Below, piece after piece: positions 1 to 8,858 of a stretch of 64,000 nucleotides of DNA (position 1 is its first letter; each line of letters begins with the position of its first letter). The notes below the pieces were generated by a model. The model did not search any database. It saw nothing but the letters and a program-made list of their open reading frames with translations, and was not told the DNA's origin. Source of the DNA: Paenibacillus humicus NBRC 102415 (GTDB taxonomy: Bacteria; Bacillota; Bacilli; Paenibacillales; Paenibacillaceae); contig NZ_BIMD01000019.1 of the NCBI RefSeq assembly GCF_004000905.1, positions 1-64,000 on the forward strand, given 5' to 3'. A program made the translations under genes and the position numbers.

Positions 1-1
1 C

Positions 2-319
2 GAGCTGCTGGAGCAGGCCGGGCTCGGACATCGCCTCCACCACCGGCCCGCCCAGCTGAGCCAGGGCGAGCAGCAGCGCGTCGCCATCGCGCGGGCGCTC
101 GTGAACGGCCCCGAGCTGCTGCTGGCCGACGAACCGACAGCCAGCCTGGACGTCTCGACGGCGGCGCAGGTCATGGAGCTGCTCCTTGCCGCCGCTTCCG
201 ATACGGGCGCCGCACTCCTGCTCTGCACCCATGACCCCGAGCAGGCGGCACGCATGGACAGCTCCGTATCCATGCGGGAGCTGTCCCGCGGGCCGCTCTC
301 GCCGGCGAAAGGAGCCTAG
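2..319 (+). CDS. ABC transporter ATP-binding protein, 3' part (LolD/MacB type)
   Basis: The gene enters from the left edge and only the last ~105 residues are present, without the Walker A motif. Visible are a signature motif variant (LSQGEQQ), a Walker B with catalytic Glu ([12 protein letters not shown]) and an H-loop (CTHD). This is the nucleotide-binding subunit that powers the membrane protein encoded 2 bases downstream. The pair matches the MacB/LolD exporter class, which moves lipoproteins, peptides or drugs outward and usually has an FtsX-like partner. The substrate cannot be read from the sequence. Confidence 0.9.
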   Translation, partial: ELLEQAGLGHRLHHRPAQLSQGEQQRVAIARALVNGPELLLADEPTASLDVSTAAQVMELLLAAASDTGAALLLCTHDPEQAARMDSSVSMRELSRGPLSPAKGA

Positions 320-321
320 CC

Positions 322-1611
322 ATGTCCCTGCTGAGCATGGCTATCCGCAATCTGATGGCCCGCAAAGTCCAAACCGCCCTGACGGCCGCCGTCGTCCTTG
401 TCGGAATCGCCGTCACGCTGGCGGTTCTGATCCTCTCCAGGGGCGTGCGCGGCGGCATCGAGCGGGCAAGCGAGCCGTTCGGCCTCCTCATCGGCTCCAA
501 GGGAAGCGCCAACCAGCTCGTGTTCAATACCATATTTCTGATGGACCGCCCGCTGGACAACCTCAGCCATGCCTACTATGAGAAGCTGGCCGGAGATGAC
601 GAAGTGCAGACCGCCGTTCCGTTCGCTCTCGGAGACCAGTACCGGGGATTCCGGATCGTCGGGACAAGCGCCGGCTTCTTCGACCTCAAGGGCCGCCCTG
701 CCGATCCGCCTTACTTCAGCCTTCGCGACGGGCGGTTGTTCAGCGGTCCCTTCCAGGCGGTGATAGGAGCGGAGGTCGCCTCCCGCGAAGGGCTCAAGGT
801 CGGGGACCGCTTCGTCTCCGAGCATGGAGTCGCCGCCTCCGCCGAGCCGGAGGAGCATGGAGAGCATCCCTATGAGGTGGTCGGCATTCTGAAGCCGGTA
901 GCGGCTCCTTCCGACCAGGGCATCTACGTCAGCATGGACAGCTACTGGATCAGCCATGAGCATGGGCATGAAGAGGAAGGCGGAGCGGCCGACGGAGGAC
1001 AAGAGCCTTCTACTTCTGCCGAGGCTTCGTCCGCGCCTGGTCCGGCTGTGTCCGACGAGGATGAGGCTGCCCGCGGAGTGACGGCCGTCCTCGTCAAGCC
1101 CAAGAGCTACATCGGGCTGATGAAGCTGTACCAGCAGACGAACGCCGGAAAAGAAGCCCAGGCCGTGCTGCCGGGCCAGACGCTGGCCAAGCTGTTCGAC
1201 ATGCTGGGCAGCGGCGAGCAGGCTCTGCGCAGCATCGGATACGTCATCCTCGGCATGGCAGGCCTCACAGTCTGCCTCTCCCTGTACGGCTCGGCGATGG
1301 AGCGCCGCCGCAGCGTGGCCATCCTGCGCGCGATCGGCGCCGGCCGCCGCCATGTAATGGCCATCGTATTGCTGGAATCCTCCATCGTCATGCTGCTCGG
1401 CTGCGCCCTCGGCATCGCCGGAGCCTATGGCTTGTCGGCCGTCCTGTCCGGCTATATCGGCTCCCGCGTATCCATCGCCGTGACGGTCGGATTCCAGTGG
1501 TCTCATCTTGGCATCGCCGGCATCGTGCTTGCGGCCGGCATCGCAGCCGGACTGATTCCTGCGCTGGCCGCCTACCGGGCCGAGACGGCCCGCTACCTCG
1601 CGATCCAATAG
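322..1611 (+). CDS. ABC transporter permease, FtsX/MacB-like
   Basis: A 429-residue membrane protein with one N-terminal membrane segment (about residues 17-38), a large extracytoplasmic domain and three C-terminal segments (about 300-425). This is the standard MacB/FtsX topology. It starts 2 bases after the ATPase stop, so the two are co-translated partners of one transporter. An unusual insert near residues 205-245 carries a His/Glu cluster (HEHGHEEE) followed by a low-complexity Ala/Ser/Glu stretch. Metal binding there is only a guess. Substrate unknown. Confidence 0.88.
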   Translation: MSLLSMAIRNLMARKVQTALTAAVVLVGIAVTLAVLILSRGVRGGIERASEPFGLLIGSKGSANQLVFNTIFLMDRPLDNLSHAYYEKLAGDDEVQTAVPFALGDQYRGFRIVGTSAGFFDLKGRPADPPYFSLRDGRLFSGPFQAVIGAEVASREGLKVGDRFVSEHGVAASAEPEEHGEHPYEVVGILKPVAAPSDQGIYVSMDSYWISHEHGHEEEGGAADGGQEPSTSAEASSAPGPAVSDEDEAARGVTAVLVKPKSYIGLMKLYQQTNAGKEAQAVLPGQTLAKLFDMLGSGEQALRSIGYVILGMAGLTVCLSLYGSAMERRRSVAILRAIGAGRRHVMAIVLLESSIVMLLGCALGIAGAYGLSAVLSGYIGSRVSIAVTVGFQWSHLGIAGIVLAAGIAAGLIPALAAYRAETARYLAIQ

Positions 1612-1689
1612 CTTCCTCCCTCCCCGCCCGGAGCCCGGCCATGGTACACTGGACAGATAAGCCATGCCGCAAGCGGGGAGAGAATGCAA

Positions 1690-2472
1690 GTGAAACTGGT
1701 GTCGTGGAACGTCAACGGGCTGAGAGCCTGCGTCAAGAAAGGCTTTGCCGATTATTTCAATCATATGGATGCCGACATCTTCTGCGTGCAGGAGACGAAG
1801 CTGCAGGAAGGCCAGATCGAGCTGGACCATGCCGAAGGCTATCATCTGTTCTGGAATTACGCCGTTCGCAAAGGTTATTCCGGAACGGCCGTCTGGACCC
1901 GGATCAAGCCGTTGTCCGTCCGGTACGGACTCGAGGACGACTTCGAGGAGGAAGGCCGCATCCTCACCCTCGAGTTCGAAGGGTGGTACCTGGTCAACGT
2001 CTATACGCCCAACTCCCGGCGCGACCTGTCCCGCCTTCCGTTCCGGCTGGAGTGGGAGGAGCGCATCCTTCGCTATCTTCAAGGTCTGGACGCCGTGAAG
2101 CCTGTCATCCTGTGTGGGGACCTCAACGTCGCCCATCAGGATATCGACCTCAAAAACGCGCGCGCCAACCGCGGCAACTCCGGCTTCACCGAGGAAGAGC
2201 GGGGCCGGATGACGACGCTGCTGGAAGCCGGATTCGTCGATACGTTCCGCCACTTCCATCCCGATGCGGAAGGCGCCTATACCTGGTGGTCCTTCATGCC
2301 GAAGGTGCGGGAGAAGAACATCGGCTGGCGCATCGACTACTTCCTCGCTTCGGAGCGGCTGCGTCCGCTGCTGAAGGACGCGTCCATCGACAGCGCCGTG
2401 CTGGGCAGCGACCATTGTCCGGTCGTGCTGGAGCTGGCGGATGAGCCGGGCAGCGCCAAGGCGGAGATCTAG
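1690..2472 (+). CDS. exoA: Exodeoxyribonuclease III (ExoA/XthA)
   Basis: Apurinic/apyrimidinic endonuclease and 3'-5' exonuclease of the exonuclease-endonuclease-phosphatase fold, acting in base-excision repair. Family motifs are clear: the N-terminal SWNVNGLRA, the metal-binding Glu in CVQETKLQ, YTPNS, GDLNVAH, and the terminal GSDHCP with the catalytic His. Length (260 aa) is normal. The GTG at 1690 is preferred because it gives the usual family start (MKLVSWNVNG) and sits 9 bases after GGGGAG. An in-frame ATG at 1684 is the alternative, but lies too close to that site. A terminator follows. Confidence 0.95.
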   Translation: MKLVSWNVNGLRACVKKGFADYFNHMDADIFCVQETKLQEGQIELDHAEGYHLFWNYAVRKGYSGTAVWTRIKPLSVRYGLEDDFEEEGRILTLEFEGWYLVNVYTPNSRRDLSRLPFRLEWEERILRYLQGLDAVKPVILCGDLNVAHQDIDLKNARANRGNSGFTEEERGRMTTLLEAGFVDTFRHFHPDAEGAYTWWSFMPKVREKNIGWRIDYFLASERLRPLLKDASIDSAVLGSDHCPVVLELADEPGSAKAEI

Positions 2473-2560
2473 ACGTCAGGAGCTGCAGCAGCACGCTTCT
2501 GCAGCGGGAAGCTTCAGGAGCCGACGGCAGCTGCAAGAGCTCATGGAAGGCCATAGGCAC

Positions 2561-2594
2561 GCAAAAGAGGGTCCCGAGCGGGACCCTCTTTTGC
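2561..2594. terminator. Bidirectional intrinsic terminator
   Basis: Perfect 15-bp inverted repeat (GCAAAAGAGGGTCCC, loop GAGC) between the convergent exoA and DUF2339 genes. The A/T ends of the stem supply a T-rich tail on both strands. Confidence 0.85.
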
Positions 2595-4429
2595 TACTGA
2601 CTTTTCTGCTTGCTGTACATCACTCGCGATACAGCGATGCCCACCACCCCGAGACCGATGAACAGAATTGCTCGGACGGCGATCGTCACGCCAGGAACGT
2701 CGATGAAGATGACCTTCAGCAGGGTGAGCAGCACGAGCAGCATGCCGGCAAATCGAGCCTTCGGCCGCCGCAGCATGATTCCGGCGATAATCAGCGCAAT
2801 CGCATAGGCGACCCATACCGCGGATAAGATCAGCCTTTGGCTGTCCGTCTCCAGCGGCCTCGACGCTGCCAGCGTGAGCTGGGTCAGGAATGCCAGGCCA
2901 AGAACTCCGGTCAGCCATAACAGTGCTCCGGATGCCTGCCTTGCTCGCGGGCTCTGTTTATACGGAAGGAATATTCGGTGCAGAACCAGCAAGTCCGCCA
3001 GCAGGATGATCCAGCTGAAGGTTTCCGGCGATGCGACGGCATCGATGGGCTTCCCGATAATCCGCATCGCGCCGATGAAGAGCACGATCGTCCCCGCTCC
3101 CTGCTGGTAAGGAGCGCGGATGCGCAGGCCGATCGCCAGAGCCAGCGTCCCTTCGACTGCGAGTGCCGCTCCCGCATAAGTGCCCGGCAGCGACTCGAGC
3201 AGCAGCAGCATCCATCCGAGCGTCGCCGTGACGGCAAGCAGCTCGGCCGCTTCCTTTTTCTTGGATAGCTGCAACCAAGCCAGAAGGCTGTAGACAGCCG
3301 CACCGATCCCGACCAGAATCAGATATTGGCTTTCATGCTTCGGCATCAGCAGCAGATAAGCCCATCCCGCCGTAATCGCAAAGGAAGTGAACACAAGTCC
3401 TCTCCGCTCGGAGTAGACAGGAGCCTCCCGCTTCTCCAACAGGTACGCTGTCAGGAGGATAGCCTGCTGCAAGAGCTGGGCGCCGAGAAACCACCATTCC
3501 GCTCCATCTCCGGCTCCGAGAAGGGCGGCGACGAGGAGCGCAGGCTGCAGAAGCAGATAGGAAGCGGCGTACACCCAGCGGAACTGAAGCTTCCAGCCGA
3601 TAAGCAGCGCGGAAGCTGCGAACAGCCCTTCATAAGCAACAAGAATGGAGACATGGGGAGCATCGTAGTCAAGGAGAAACGGAATCAAGCATCCGGCAGC
3701 CATGGCGAGCAGCATGAGAGACTGCGAGCGGTAGGCAAGCGCTGTCGCGCCAAACAGCAGGATGGCGATGCCGTAGAGGACGCAGGCCAGCGGAACGGAC
3801 ATGAATCCATACAGCATATGCGCCGCGAACAACGTCACGACGAGCAGCGAATGCGCTCCGCCAAGCAGCGCCTGGCCCAGCGCTTCCCGCTTGTGCCGCA
3901 TCTGCCGGATGCCGGCCGCGAACATGCATGCCGCCGCCGCAGCGCCGAGCCAGCAGCGGACCGGGCGCGTGATCATGCCCGCATTGACGGCTGCGGCGAA
4001 GCCCCACAGCACGCCGAGCAGCAGTACGACGATGAAGATCCGCGGCAGCCAGACCCTGCCGAGCAGATGCTCCCAGTCGACTGGAGGGGCGGGCGGGCGA
4101 GGAGCAGCCTGCAAAGGCAAAGTCCCTCCCGCTGCCGCATGTCCGGAAGGACCGGCAGGCCTCGGAGCAGATCCCGGCATGGAACGATGCCCGCCCCCTG
4201 CATGAGATTGGGCCGGCGCCGTCTGCAGGAGATGCTCGGGGAACTGCTGCCCCTCGCTTGCCTGCTCGGCGGCCTCGGTCTCATCGAATGCTCGCACCGC
4301 AGCGCCGTCCCGCCGCTCCCCTCCCGACAACGGCAAGTCCGCAGCCTGCCGCCGCCGCAGCTCCGCGAGCTCGAGCGCCAAGCCCTGAATAAGCCGTTCC
4401 AGTCGTTCAACTCTCTCTTCAAGCTTCAT
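2594..4429 (-). CDS. DUF2339 family multi-spanning membrane protein
   Basis: A 611-residue protein with an N-terminal coiled coil (MKLEERVERLERLIQG, up to about residue 30), a Pro/Gly/Ala-rich linker to about residue 120, then a long run of roughly 14-16 hydrophobic segments. The motif WEHLLGRVWLPRIF at the start of the membrane part and the general layout match DUF2339, whose function is not established. The start has AAGGGG about 9 bases upstream. It is a single gene, with its stop codon touching the terminator shared with exoA. Confidence 0.8.
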   Translation of the reverse strand: MKLEERVERLERLIQGLALELAELRRRQAADLPLSGGERRDGAAVRAFDETEAAEQASEGQQFPEHLLQTAPAQSHAGGGHRSMPGSAPRPAGPSGHAAAGGTLPLQAAPRPPAPPVDWEHLLGRVWLPRIFIVVLLLGVLWGFAAAVNAGMITRPVRCWLGAAAAACMFAAGIRQMRHKREALGQALLGGAHSLLVVTLFAAHMLYGFMSVPLACVLYGIAILLFGATALAYRSQSLMLLAMAAGCLIPFLLDYDAPHVSILVAYEGLFAASALLIGWKLQFRWVYAASYLLLQPALLVAALLGAGDGAEWWFLGAQLLQQAILLTAYLLEKREAPVYSERRGLVFTSFAITAGWAYLLLMPKHESQYLILVGIGAAVYSLLAWLQLSKKKEAAELLAVTATLGWMLLLLESLPGTYAGAALAVEGTLALAIGLRIRAPYQQGAGTIVLFIGAMRIIGKPIDAVASPETFSWIILLADLLVLHRIFLPYKQSPRARQASGALLWLTGVLGLAFLTQLTLAASRPLETDSQRLILSAVWVAYAIALIIAGIMLRRPKARFAGMLLVLLTLLKVIFIDVPGVTIAVRAILFIGLGVVGIAVSRVMYSKQKSQ

Positions 4430-4571
4430 TTGCTGATCCCCTTTTGAACGCTAAAATAGGCCGGCTTGCTGCGAAGCCGCTCCAACTTACGTTACACCTA
4501 TCAAGCCCATTCCAAATCCCATTTCAGGATTATATCGGTCCGAACTCCTTCATTATCCATTATGCTTTCAT

Positions 4572-4599
4572 AAAAAAACGCCGGCGATGGATCGCCGGC
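4572..4599 (-). terminator. Intrinsic terminator of the exonuclease gene
   Basis: Stem GCCGGCGAT/ATCGCCGGC with a 2-base loop, followed on the minus strand by seven T. It lies about 20 bases past the stop of the gene at 4621. Confidence 0.85.
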
Positions 4600-4620
4600 A
4601 TTCTGCTGCACAAACGTATA

Positions 4621-5559
4621 TTAAGCGTCCGCGCCTCTCCCGCTGCGGGATGGCGCGGATGGACCTGCAGACGCCTCGCAGTCAACCGCCGGTTCTTCCG
4701 GTACGACCGCAGCTTCCCGCTCTCCCTGCACTTCCGGACCGTCTGCCGCTTCGGAGGACGATTCCCCCGCCGGACGCATGCCTTGACGCGGAGTCTGCGG
4801 CCGTTTCGGCGCCTTCACGATCTCCGCCTCGTAGTAATCCTGCAGCTCCGCCGCTTTCTTGGCGTTGTCCATGTCCACCTTCGCCTTGGCCAGCTTATCG
4901 GCCACCAGCTCCCAGGTCGGCTGCACCTTCTGCACGGCGAGGCCGCGGATCGCATTTTTCACCATTCTCCGTTCCTTGGCGTTGGAGTAGGTGTCCTTGT
5001 ACTGCCGCGCGTCCGTATCATGCTGAATGTCCGGGAAGATGCGGCGGAAAATCTCCGCCGTCATGCGGGCGTCGTCCAGAGCCCGGTGGGCGCTGCCCTC
5101 AGCCGGGATGGCAAGCTCCGCCAAAGCCGCCTCGACGCTGACATCATTGGTCAGGCTGCGCGCGCGCAAATAGATCTTGAGCAGATCATAATAGGAAGCC
5201 GCGAGCCAATAGGCATCGTCAAGCTTGTGCATGCGGGTATCCAGCACGATCCGCTTCATATCCTCGCCGCCCCACGTCACGAACGTGCAGGCTTCGCTCT
5301 TGCCCAGCCAAGCCAGGAAATGGCGGATGACCGGAACAAACCCGCTCGCCGCATCGATGTCCTCCTGCGGAATGCCCGTCTTCTCCCGAATGAAGCTGTT
5401 CAGCTTGGCAAAATAAACCGGCTTGATCAGAGCCGTGAATTCGTCGATCTTCTCCAAGGCTTCGTTCAGCCGGACCGCGCCGATCTCGATAACCTCCATC
5501 GGCTTGTCGCTGGCGAACTTCCGCCCGTTGAACTCAATATCCAACACGATATAATCCAT
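4621..5559 (-). CDS. DEDDh 3'-5' exonuclease, KapD-like
   Basis: Residues 1-185 form an RNase T/DNA polymerase III epsilon-type exonuclease: Exo I (YIVLDIEFNG, with the Asp-x-Glu pair), Exo II around TWGGEDMK, and Exo III (AHRALDDA, catalytic His and Asp). It resembles Bacillus KapD, known as an inhibitor of the KinA sporulation pathway, but has an additional ~125-residue tail. The tail includes a basic/hydrophobic part and then a low-complexity Pro/Ser/Glu/Ala stretch. The start at MDYIV is chosen because GGAGG lies 6 bases before it. An upstream in-frame ATG (5577) has no such site. The exact substrate is unknown. Confidence 0.85.
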   Translation of the reverse strand: MDYIVLDIEFNGRKFASDKPMEVIEIGAVRLNEALEKIDEFTALIKPVYFAKLNSFIREKTGIPQEDIDAASGFVPVIRHFLAWLGKSEACTFVTWGGEDMKRIVLDTRMHKLDDAYWLAASYYDLLKIYLRARSLTNDVSVEAALAELAIPAEGSAHRALDDARMTAEIFRRIFPDIQHDTDARQYKDTYSNAKERRMVKNAIRGLAVQKVQPTWELVADKLAKAKVDMDNAKKAAELQDYYEAEIVKAPKRPQTPRQGMRPAGESSSEAADGPEVQGEREAAVVPEEPAVDCEASAGPSAPSRSGRGADA

Positions 5560-5642
5560 GCTCAACCTCCGCTGCAATATCCATTGTTCCCATCATACAC
5601 GATATTGGACGGTGAAGGACAGCGGAGCATCCTCCGGCAGCG

Positions 5643-5690
5643 GCAAGAAGCCCCGTTCCTGCCTCGTGCGGCAGCAGCGGGGCTTCTTGC
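5643..5690 (-). terminator. Terminator-like long hairpin after the VOC gene
   Basis: 13-bp outer stem (GCAAGAAGCCCCG) with an inner CTGCC/GGCAG stem, placed directly after the stop codon of the VOC gene. No clear T run follows, so termination is likely but not certain. Confidence 0.55.
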
Positions 5691-6101
5691 TTATTCCCTG
5701 CAGATCATCAGCTTATTGCCGTCCGGGTCGAGAACGACAAACCACTGGTCATGCTCGATTTCCGTCACGAGCCGGGCGCCAAGCTCCTTCATATATGCGA
5801 GCGATTCCTCCAGCTTGTCGGTGAGAAGCATGAACGCCGGCGTCTGGATCGAAGGAGCTCCGTCGGGATCGCTGCCTCCCCATTTGGGCATCGTGTCGAG
5901 AATCAATCCCGTTCCCTGCATCGGCAGCGGGCATAGATGGCCGAAATGAATCGGGCAATCCGCCTCCATCAGACCCAGCACCTTGCAGTACCAGCTGCGG
6001 GAAGCCTCGATATTCCGTACCGGAACGAAATAGCTGCCGACCTTGTTTTTGACCGGACTTGCCGCTGCGGCCGATCCCAACGTCTTCCCGTTGTCGCTCA
6101 T
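5691..6101 (-). CDS. VOC (glyoxalase/bleomycin-resistance) superfamily protein
   Basis: A single-domain vicinal-oxygen-chelate protein of about 136 aa. Visible are the opening VGSYFVPVRNIEASRSWYCKVLG, which is typical of the first beta-alpha unit, and the ending FVVLDPDGNKLMICRE. The Glu near the end is a usual metal ligand. The specific reaction cannot be deduced. The ATG at 6101 has GGAGGG 7 bases upstream. A longer in-frame start at 6194, with GGGGAG upstream, is also possible and would add about 30 residues with no domain character. It is transcribed alone and followed by a hairpin. Confidence 0.8.
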   Translation of the reverse strand: MSDNGKTLGSAAAASPVKNKVGSYFVPVRNIEASRSWYCKVLGLMEADCPIHFGHLCPLPMQGTGLILDTMPKWGGSDPDGAPSIQTPAFMLLTDKLEESLAYMKELGARLVTEIEHDQWFVVLDPDGNKLMICRE

Positions 6102-6488
6102 CGTCTTCCCTCCATCGTTCATGTCAAAAGCCTTCCGCACCGCGTCAGGCCTGTACCCCTCCGTTTCTTTCTTGCGGACCGGCGATTCATCCATTCCCCA
6201 TCTCCCCTTTCTCATTTGATCCGGCGAACCGGCAAGCAGCAGACGGCTCCAATAAGCCCATATCCTTCCATTTCTGTTTCCATCATAGCAAATTTCACGA
6301 CGCCGGCCGAGCCATTTTTTATCCATCCGCACCGCCGGGTTCAGCCCGTTCAAGCCGCCGAGAGCTGATGCCGGAGATCCATCGCCGGTACCCGTGCGGA
6401 TCGCAGCCGCTAGTCGCTGTTCGGCCATGCCCGATGCTGCGGTTCCTGTTCGCCGATAAGGGCTGAAAACTTTTTTCTCTCAACCACT

Positions 6489-6503
6489 TGATAACAATTA
6501 TCA
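6489..6503. promoter_or_regulatory. Fur-box-like 7-1-7 palindrome
   Basis: TGATAAC-A-ATTATCA differs by one base from the Bacillus Fur 7-1-7 consensus TGATAAT-N-ATTATCA. It lies in the roughly 480-base space between the VOC gene and the DUF1540 gene. Its target is unclear, because neither neighbour is an obvious iron gene. The rest of 6102-6586 holds no convincing gene. Confidence 0.5.
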
Positions 6504-6586
6504 TTATTGGTTATTTTATAGTAGGAGAGCATAACGCAGCGGCTGTCCTTTTCGCAACGGCTGCCCCAAGAGAATCATATTCGTTA

Positions 6587-6739
6587 TTACAGTTTAGGTT
6601 CGAACGTCTTGCAATCCGTCTCTTCGGATTGGCTGGCTTGTCCACGGTGGCTGACCACGTAGATCGACGAAGCGTTGCATTTGTTGCCGTCAGCCCAGTT
6701 CTTGCAGGAGTTCACTTCGCACAGAACGTCTTTTGCCAT
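6587..6739 (-). CDS. DUF1540 small cysteine protein
   Basis: A 50-residue protein too short for most gene-length cut-offs, but well supported. A GGAGG lies 9 bases before the ATG, and four cysteines (C7, C12, C21, C43) occur in the spacing of DUF1540. That family is common in spore-forming Firmicutes and is suspected to bind metal, with no proven role. The middle is polar, with no signal peptide or membrane segment. It stands alone and is divergent from the histidine kinase gene. Confidence 0.8.
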   Translation of the reverse strand: MAKDVLCEVNSCKNWADGNKCNASSIYVVSHRGQASQSEETDCKTFEPKL

Positions 6740-6978
6740 GATGATTCACCTCCATGGTTGAATTGTCAGGGTGTACAATTCCTTTACCTCAAACAGCCTG
6801 ATATGAATCGATTCCAGCGATTCTTCGGGCTTATTTGCGTTCTCATGCACGTACACCTACTGCCATGATAACCCTTTTCCATAGAGTCCGCAATGCGAGG
6901 CTACAAATTTTCCGGAGAGTTGAACGGCCCGTTTATGGTATTCTCAAAGTAACGAGTGTTCAGACAGGAGAACAGAGA

Positions 6979-8562
6979 ATGGAGCTGCTTGATTTCGAGG
7001 AATTGAAACGATATTACCATGCCATGGGGCTGGATTCCTCCGTTATACCCGATTTCAAGGACCGGCTTGCTGTCGACGCCCTTCGTCAAAGGAAATCCGA
7101 TTACGCCGATGTGCTCGAGGTGTCGCTTGATCTGGCCGAACGGTTCCTCGGCTTGCTGCCGCAGGACCCGATGCTGGTAGCCGTCTCCGACGGGGAGGGC
7201 CATGTGCTCGGCTTCGGCGGCAATCCGGCCATGATCGGCTCGCTTCACGAGTTCAATATTGTCGAAGGCGTCCGTTACGGGGAAGAGGCCGCCATCAGCT
7301 CTATCACGCTGTGCCTGGAGCGCAACGAGCCCGTGCAGGTGATCGGAGCCGAGCATTATCATCTTCCGCTTCAGCAGATGGCCTGCTACACGGCGCCTCT
7401 GCCGGATCCGGAAGGCTCGGGCCGCATATACGCCACCATCTCGATCATGACCGTAGCCGACAACGCCCATCCCCAGCTGCTCGCCCTGCTCGGCACGATG
7501 GCCGATTCCATCGAGAGGGAGCTGCTGCTGCGCAAGCAGAACACCCAGCAGCAGATTCTGACGCAAGCGCTGCTGGAAACAAGCCACTTCGGCGTGGTCC
7601 TCACGGATGAGCACGGAACGATTCTGACCTTGAACGACTCCGTGTCCCGCATGCTCAGCCTCGCAGACAAGCGCGAAGGCCTCGATGCGCGCAGCCTGCC
7701 CGTCATCGGCGGTTGCTTCCGCCAGCTTCTGGACGAAGGCGCAAACCACATCGTAGGACTCGAGCTCTCGGACAAGCGCTTCAGCGTCCCGAAGCATTTC
7801 ATCCTCGACATCGTCCCCATCGTAGACGGCGACGGGCGGATGATCCGTACGGCGGGCACGCTGCGGGAGACGACGGAAACGAAGCGGGCCGAGGAGCAGC
7901 TCCGCCACAACGAGAAGCTTGTGTTTGCCGGCCAGCTGGCCGTCGGCATCGCGCATGAAATCCGCAATCCGCTCACCGCGATCAAGGGCATGCTCCAGTT
8001 CACTTCGAGCCAGCTTGATCCTGCCCATTACTCCCTGCTCATGAGCGAGATCGAACGGATCAATCTCATCACGGACGACTTTCTCGTCCTCGGCAGGCCG
8101 AAGACGCGCCAGCTCGCTATCCGAGAATGCTCCGGCCTGCTGGAAGAGACGCTGCAAATGTTCGAATTCCAATGCCGTCTGGAGAACATCTCCATAAAGC
8201 GCGAATATATCAGCTCCGGGCTGCTGCTCTGCGAGTGCGACCAGATGAAGCAGGTGTTCCTCAACGTGCTGCGCAACGCCTCCGAAGCCATGCCGCGCGG
8301 CGGGGAAATTTCGATTACGCTGGAGGCGGCCGACGGCCGTCAGACCATCTCGATCTCGGATATCGGAGCAGGCATCGACGCGGAAGAGCTCAAGCGGGCG
8401 GGAGAGCCGTTCCATACGACCAAGCCGGGCGGCAACGGCCTTGGTCTCATGATCGTCAAGCGCATCATGGCCGCGCATGAAGGCAGCTTCGCCATCGACA
8501 GCATGGCGGGAAAAGGCACGGTCGTCACGCTGGAGCTTCCGCTTGCCGGCAGCGGCCGGTAG
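6979..8562 (+). CDS. Soluble sensor histidine kinase with PAS domain
   Basis: A 527-residue cytoplasmic sensor kinase with no membrane segment. The order is an N-terminal sensory region (1-180, GAF-like), a PAS domain (about 190-300), HisKA with phospho-acceptor His (GIAHEIRNP, about residue 326), and HATPase with N box (NVLRNASEAMPRGG), G1 (DIGAGID), F (PFHTTKPGG) and G2 (NGLGLMIVK). The layout resembles Bacillus sporulation-type kinases such as KinE/KinA, which feed the Spo0 phosphorelay. That role is inferred only from family likeness. No response regulator is adjacent, as is usual for orphan kinases. The ATG has AGGAG 8 bases upstream. A longer in-frame start at 6835 lacks a ribosome-binding site. 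Confidence 0.9.
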   Translation: MELLDFEELKRYYHAMGLDSSVIPDFKDRLAVDALRQRKSDYADVLEVSLDLAERFLGLLPQDPMLVAVSDGEGHVLGFGGNPAMIGSLHEFNIVEGVRYGEEAAISSITLCLERNEPVQVIGAEHYHLPLQQMACYTAPLPDPEGSGRIYATISIMTVADNAHPQLLALLGTMADSIERELLLRKQNTQQQILTQALLETSHFGVVLTDEHGTILTLNDSVSRMLSLADKREGLDARSLPVIGGCFRQLLDEGANHIVGLELSDKRFSVPKHFILDIVPIVDGDGRMIRTAGTLRETTETKRAEEQLRHNEKLVFAGQLAVGIAHEIRNPLTAIKGMLQFTSSQLDPAHYSLLMSEIERINLITDDFLVLGRPKTRQLAIRECSGLLEETLQMFEFQCRLENISIKREYISSGLLLCECDQMKQVFLNVLRNASEAMPRGGEISITLEAADGRQTISISDIGAGIDAEELKRAGEPFHTTKPGGNGLGLMIVKRIMAAHEGSFAIDSMAGKGTVVTLELPLAGSGR

Positions 8563-8593
8563 CCGAACTCCGAATGCTGCCGCAACGGGAAAA

Positions 8594-8625
8594 AGGGTCG
8601 CGGAATAGTCCGCGACCCTCTTTCG
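8594..8625 (+). terminator. Intrinsic terminator after the histidine kinase
   Basis: 11-bp stem AGGGTCGCGGA with loop ATAG, followed by a short T-rich tract, about 30 bases past the stop. Confidence 0.8.
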
Positions 8626-8819
8626 TGCTTCACATCCTCGCAAACGTGCTGTATTTGGAGTCGAAAGCTCCATCACTGCTAAGCAAATACAAAATGCCCT
8701 CAATGAGCCCGATGAAGCCGGGAATTCTTTATTTCGTCTATAAAAATAAGAATGAGAACCTATCTTCTTTTCGTCTTATATTTTCCAGAAATAAATATTT
8801 TTCCCGGTAAAGGAAATGC

Positions 8820-8850
8820 AAAAAAACGGCCGTCCACTAGGACAGCCGTT
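8820..8850 (-). terminator. Terminator of the muropeptide-sugar operon
   Basis: Stem AACGGCnGTCC with a 4-base loop and one mismatch, followed on the minus strand by seven T, 9 bases past the anmK stop. It marks the end of the long minus-strand operon. Confidence 0.8.
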
Positions 8851-8858
8851 GGATCCAG

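Noticed and set aside
316-2415. Long minus-strand open frame opposite the ABC permease and exoA
   Set aside because: No ribosome-binding site, Arg/Asp/His/Gln-rich composition typical of antisense frames in GC-rich DNA, and it lies opposite two well-supported genes.
6901-8703. 600-codon minus-strand frame opposite the histidine kinase
   Set aside because: No start signal, and the plus strand carries all kinase motifs.
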